The notes beneath the pieces were generated by a model. It did no database searches and was not told where the DNA came from. It saw only the letters and a program-made list of their open reading frames with translations. This document shows, piece by piece, positions 6,174 to 7,877 of a stretch of 7,877 nt of DNA. The stretch covers positions 1 through 7,877 of the forward strand of contig DASUGM010000320.1 in the NCBI GenBank assembly GCA_036274055.1, read 5' to 3'. How positions within the stretch are numbered: position 1 is the first letter of the stretch; each line of letters opens with the position of its first letter. The DNA comes from DASUGM01 sp036274055. Its GTDB lineage: Bacteria; Acidobacteriota; Vicinamibacteria; Vicinamibacterales; SCN-69-37. A program made the position numbers and the translations under genes.

Positions 6174-6268
6174 AGGATCACGAAGGAGCGTACTTGTTTT
6201 CAAAAACCGAGAGCCCCTTCATGCTCCTTCACACCTTCATGCTCCTTCATGTGTGCTCTTAGACAAGC
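6131..6268. repeat. 138-bp imperfect inverted repeat of GAAGGA tandem units
   Basis: The outer arms are GCTTGTCT (6131-6138) with AGACAAGC (6261-6268), and a perfect 14-bp pair GCACACATGAAGGA (6145-6158) with TCCTTCATGTGTGC (6243-6256). Each arm is filled with short GAAGGA-cored units. On the left these are at 6153, 6164 and 6182. On the right TCCTTC or its variants start at 6215, 6225, 6233 and 6243, including a direct repeat of 16 bases (CCTTCATGCTCCTTCA) at 6216-6231 and 6234-6249. The centre is the small palindrome GTTTT-C-AAAAAC (6196-6207). It lies between convergent genes and overlaps both 3' ends, so it is well placed to end transcription in both directions. GAAGGA/CTTC-type intergenic repeats of this style are, to my knowledge, frequent in several GC-rich environmental phyla. 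Confidence 0.85.
6174..6258. terminator. Probable bidirectional transcription end between convergent genes
   Basis: The space between the DUF192 stop (6173) and the GMC stop (6259) consists wholly of the inner part of the inverted repeat. Transcripts from either side would form a long stem. There is a TTTT/AAAAA run at the centre (6197-6206) but no classical U tract after the stem, so termination is inferred from position and symmetry. Confidence 0.45.
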
Positions 6269-7815
6269 AGCTCCGCCGCCTTTTCCCCGATCACCACGCA
6301 CGTCCAGTTGGTCGGCGCGTTGATCACCCACGGCATGATCGAGCCGTCGGCGACGCGGAGATTGGCGATCCCGCGGACGCGCAGTTCGTGATCGACGACC
6401 GAGCCGGCGTCGCGGCCCATGCGGCAGGACCCGACCTGGTGGAACATCGTCTCGGCGGTGGCACGGATGTGCGCACGCAATCCCGCCGTCGTCGTCACGT
6501 CCGGCCCGGGCAGCACGCGCGCGCCGCGAATTGATGCGAAGGCGCGACTCTCGCCCAGCGACTGCGCGATGCGTACCGCCTCGAGCATCGCGTCGATGTC
6601 CTCAGGCGCGCTGAAGTAGTTGGCGTGGATCAGCGGCCTCGCTGACGGGTCAGCCGACTGCAGGGTGATCGACCCGCGGCTCTTCGGCTGACCGAGCGCC
6701 GCGGTGATGGTGATGAACGGATCCGGCTGCGCCAGACCCCGGCCGACGTAGAAGTGGATGTCCGGCGAGCCGACGGCGTTACGGCCCCGTGAATGCGTGA
6801 ACAGTCCAGCGGTGACCGACGACCCCGCGATCGGCTGCGCCGCCTGCCAGCGCACCGGCACGCGTGGGTGGTCCTGCAGATTCTTCCCGACTTCGGCACG
6901 GTCGACGACGACCGGAATTTTCAGCGCTGTCAGCGCCGCGGCCGGTCCGATGCCGGAGAGCATCAGCAGCTTCGGCGTTTCGATCACGCCGGCGGCGAGG
7001 ACAACTTCCCGGCGCGCCCGAACGATTTGCTTTGCGCTGCCGACCGAGAACTCGACGCCGACCGCTCGACCGTCCTCGATGACCACGCGGTGCGCGAGCG
7101 CGTTGGGGCGCACGACCAGATTGGAGCGTGACAGCGCCGGTGACAAGTACGCGTCAGCGACCGAGACGCGCTTCGCGCCGCGCCGCGTTTTCTGATGGAA
7201 CCCGGCGCCGTTCTCCTGGCGCGGACCGTTGAAATCGAACTCGGGATCGGCGGCGTAGCCCGCCTCGCGGGCAGCCCCGAGGAACGCCAGGTGCGCGGCA
7301 TGCGGATCGCGCGTGTCCTCGACGCGCAGTGGCCCGCCGGCGCCGCGCATATCGCTCGCGCCGCGTGCGTTGTCTTCGGACCGGCGAAACCACGGCAGCA
7401 GCGCGGCGAAGTTCCAGCCCGCGCCGGCTGCGGCGCCCCAGGCGTCGTAGTCGAGTTGATGTCCGCGGGTGTGCGCCATCGCGCTGATCGCGCTGGAGCC
7501 GCCGTACGTCTTCCCGCGCGGCCAGTTGATCCGCCGCTGATTCAGCGCCGGTTCCGGCTCGGTCCGGTACGCCCAGTCGATCTCGGTCCCGGTCAGCGTC
7601 GTCCACGCGCCGGGCACGGCGATGTTCGGATTCGCCGGCGGCGGGCCGGCCTCGAGCAGCAGCACGCGCGTCGATCCGTCCGCAGTCAGACGATTCGCGA
7701 GCACGCAGCCCGACGCGCCGGCGCCGACGACGATGAAGTCGAATTCGGAAGATGGCAAGAGCTGAGCTCCGGCGGTCGCGGCGACACCTGACAGCAATTC
7801 ACGACGAGTGATCAC
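6259..7815 (-). CDS. GMC family FAD-dependent oxidoreductase, Tat-type N-terminus
   Basis: A 518-residue GMC (glucose-methanol-choline) flavoprotein, full length for the choline-dehydrogenase-like branch. It starts MITRRELLSGV, a twin-arginine-like leader, suggesting export. The FAD Rossmann motif is VVGAGASG (29-36) with Glu55 (LLLEAG) for the adenine ribose. GMC signature 1 is GKTYGGSSAISAM (101-113), and signature 2 is GVIETPKLLMLSGIGP (276-291). The catalytic base is His459 in HQVGSCRMG, and Asn503 aligns with the second active-site residue. These enzymes oxidise alcohols or sugars with FAD; the substrate cannot be read here. Two departures from the norm are visible: Ser111 where the family has a nearly invariant Asn, and Ala-Pro-Thr-Asn-Trp (500-504) in place of the usual GNxNA. 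The start is a GTG at 7815 without an SD, with TAAGAT 8 bases upstream. The stop codon lies in the inverted repeat. Confidence 0.95.
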   Translation of the reverse strand: MITRRELLSGVAATAGAQLLPSSEFDFIVVGAGASGCVLANRLTADGSTRVLLLEAGPPPANPNIAVPGAWTTLTGTEIDWAYRTEPEPALNQRRINWPRGKTYGGSSAISAMAHTRGHQLDYDAWGAAAGAGWNFAALLPWFRRSEDNARGASDMRGAGGPLRVEDTRDPHAAHLAFLGAAREAGYAADPEFDFNGPRQENGAGFHQKTRRGAKRVSVADAYLSPALSRSNLVVRPNALAHRVVIEDGRAVGVEFSVGSAKQIVRARREVVLAAGVIETPKLLMLSGIGPAAALTALKIPVVVDRAEVGKNLQDHPRVPVRWQAAQPIAGSSVTAGLFTHSRGRNAVGSPDIHFYVGRGLAQPDPFITITAALGQPKSRGSITLQSADPSARPLIHANYFSAPEDIDAMLEAVRIAQSLGESRAFASIRGARVLPGPDVTTTAGLRAHIRATAETMFHQVGSCRMGRDAGSVVDHELRVRGIANLRVADGSIMPWVINAPTNWTCVVIGEKAAELLV

Positions 7816-7877
7816 GGTAGCGGATCTTACTGCGAGTACTTGTCAAAACCGACAGCACCGTGAAGGTGCGTTGAGGA
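7816..7877 (-). promoter_or_regulatory. Upstream region of the GMC gene with promoter-like elements
   Basis: Minus strand: a perfect TTGACA lies at 7846-7841 and TAAGAT (4 of 6 to TATAAT) at 7829-7824, but they are only 11 bases apart, too close for one sigma-70 promoter. TAAGAT ends 8 bases before the GTG, which would suit a leaderless transcript using an extended or -35-independent promoter. A small inverted repeat GCACC-GTGAA-GGTGC (7855-7869) lies further upstream. Whether another gene begins beyond the window edge cannot be seen. Confidence 0.3.

Noticed and set aside
6201..6214. Similarity of the repeat centre (caaaaaccgagagc) to 7844-7857 (caaaaccgacagc)
   Set aside because: The match is short, has mismatches and an indel, and lacks the GAAGGA arms at the second site. 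It is probably chance.
6131..6268. CRISPR array or insertion-sequence end
   Set aside because: The repeat units are 8-10 bases with no spacers of CRISPR length. There is no transposase, no target duplication, and the arms face each other over less than 140 bp.
7855..7869. GCACC-GTGAA-GGTGC inverted repeat as a terminator
   Set aside because: The stem is only 5 bp, there is no T tract on either side, and the neighbouring gene is outside the window.

Overview
The window is GC-rich bacterial chromosome with tight gene packing. Several proteins have Tat/lipoprotein-type N-termini, and there is a Flp-type pilin plus a set of poorly characterised envelope families (DUF362, DUF922, GT87). This mix best fits an Acidobacteriota-like soil or sediment bacterium (for example Vicinamibacteria). 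That assignment is inferred from gene content and style only; no rRNA or marker gene is present. I see no tRNA, rRNA, insertion sequence, CRISPR array or phage gene.

Layout. The left end (1-570) holds a short Flp/Fap pilin gene on the minus strand (50-244). It has a clear Shine-Dalgarno sequence and a 326-base, visibly AT-richer leader region with a candidate promoter and a hairpin. From 571 to 5721 five minus-strand genes follow one another with gaps of at most 26 bases or 4-base overlaps, so they look like one transcription unit. In order of transcription they are: a DUF922 lipoprotein with a HEQTHF zinc motif, a GT87-type polytopic glycosyltransferase, a small terpenoid-cyclase-fold protein without the cyclase DxDD acid motif, a Tat/lipoprotein DUF362 protein, and a large polytopic membrane protein with GT-C-like acidic first-loop motifs and a C-terminal soluble part. 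A DUF192 gene (5748-6173) is read divergently from this unit across only 26 bases. A Tat-type GMC flavoprotein oxidoreductase (6259-7815, minus strand) converges on DUF192.

How they may work together. The five-gene unit combines one polyprenyl-phosphate-sugar type glycosyltransferase, one GT-C-like membrane protein, a cyclase-fold protein and two exported proteins. I read it as an uncharacterised envelope or lipid-linked glycan module; this is an inference from families and spacing, and no substrate can be read from the sequence. The Flp pilin is probably an independent unit, and its partner tad/cpa genes, if any, lie outside the window.

The most distinctive non-coding element is a 138-bp imperfect inverted repeat (6131-6268) built from GAAGGA-cored short tandem units. 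It sits exactly between the convergent DUF192 and GMC genes and supplies the last codons of the first and the stop codon of the second. A second point of note is that at least three starts (5721, 7815, 3882) lack a Shine-Dalgarno but have a TA(A/G)(G/A)AT hexamer 7-8 bases upstream, which would fit leaderless transcripts.
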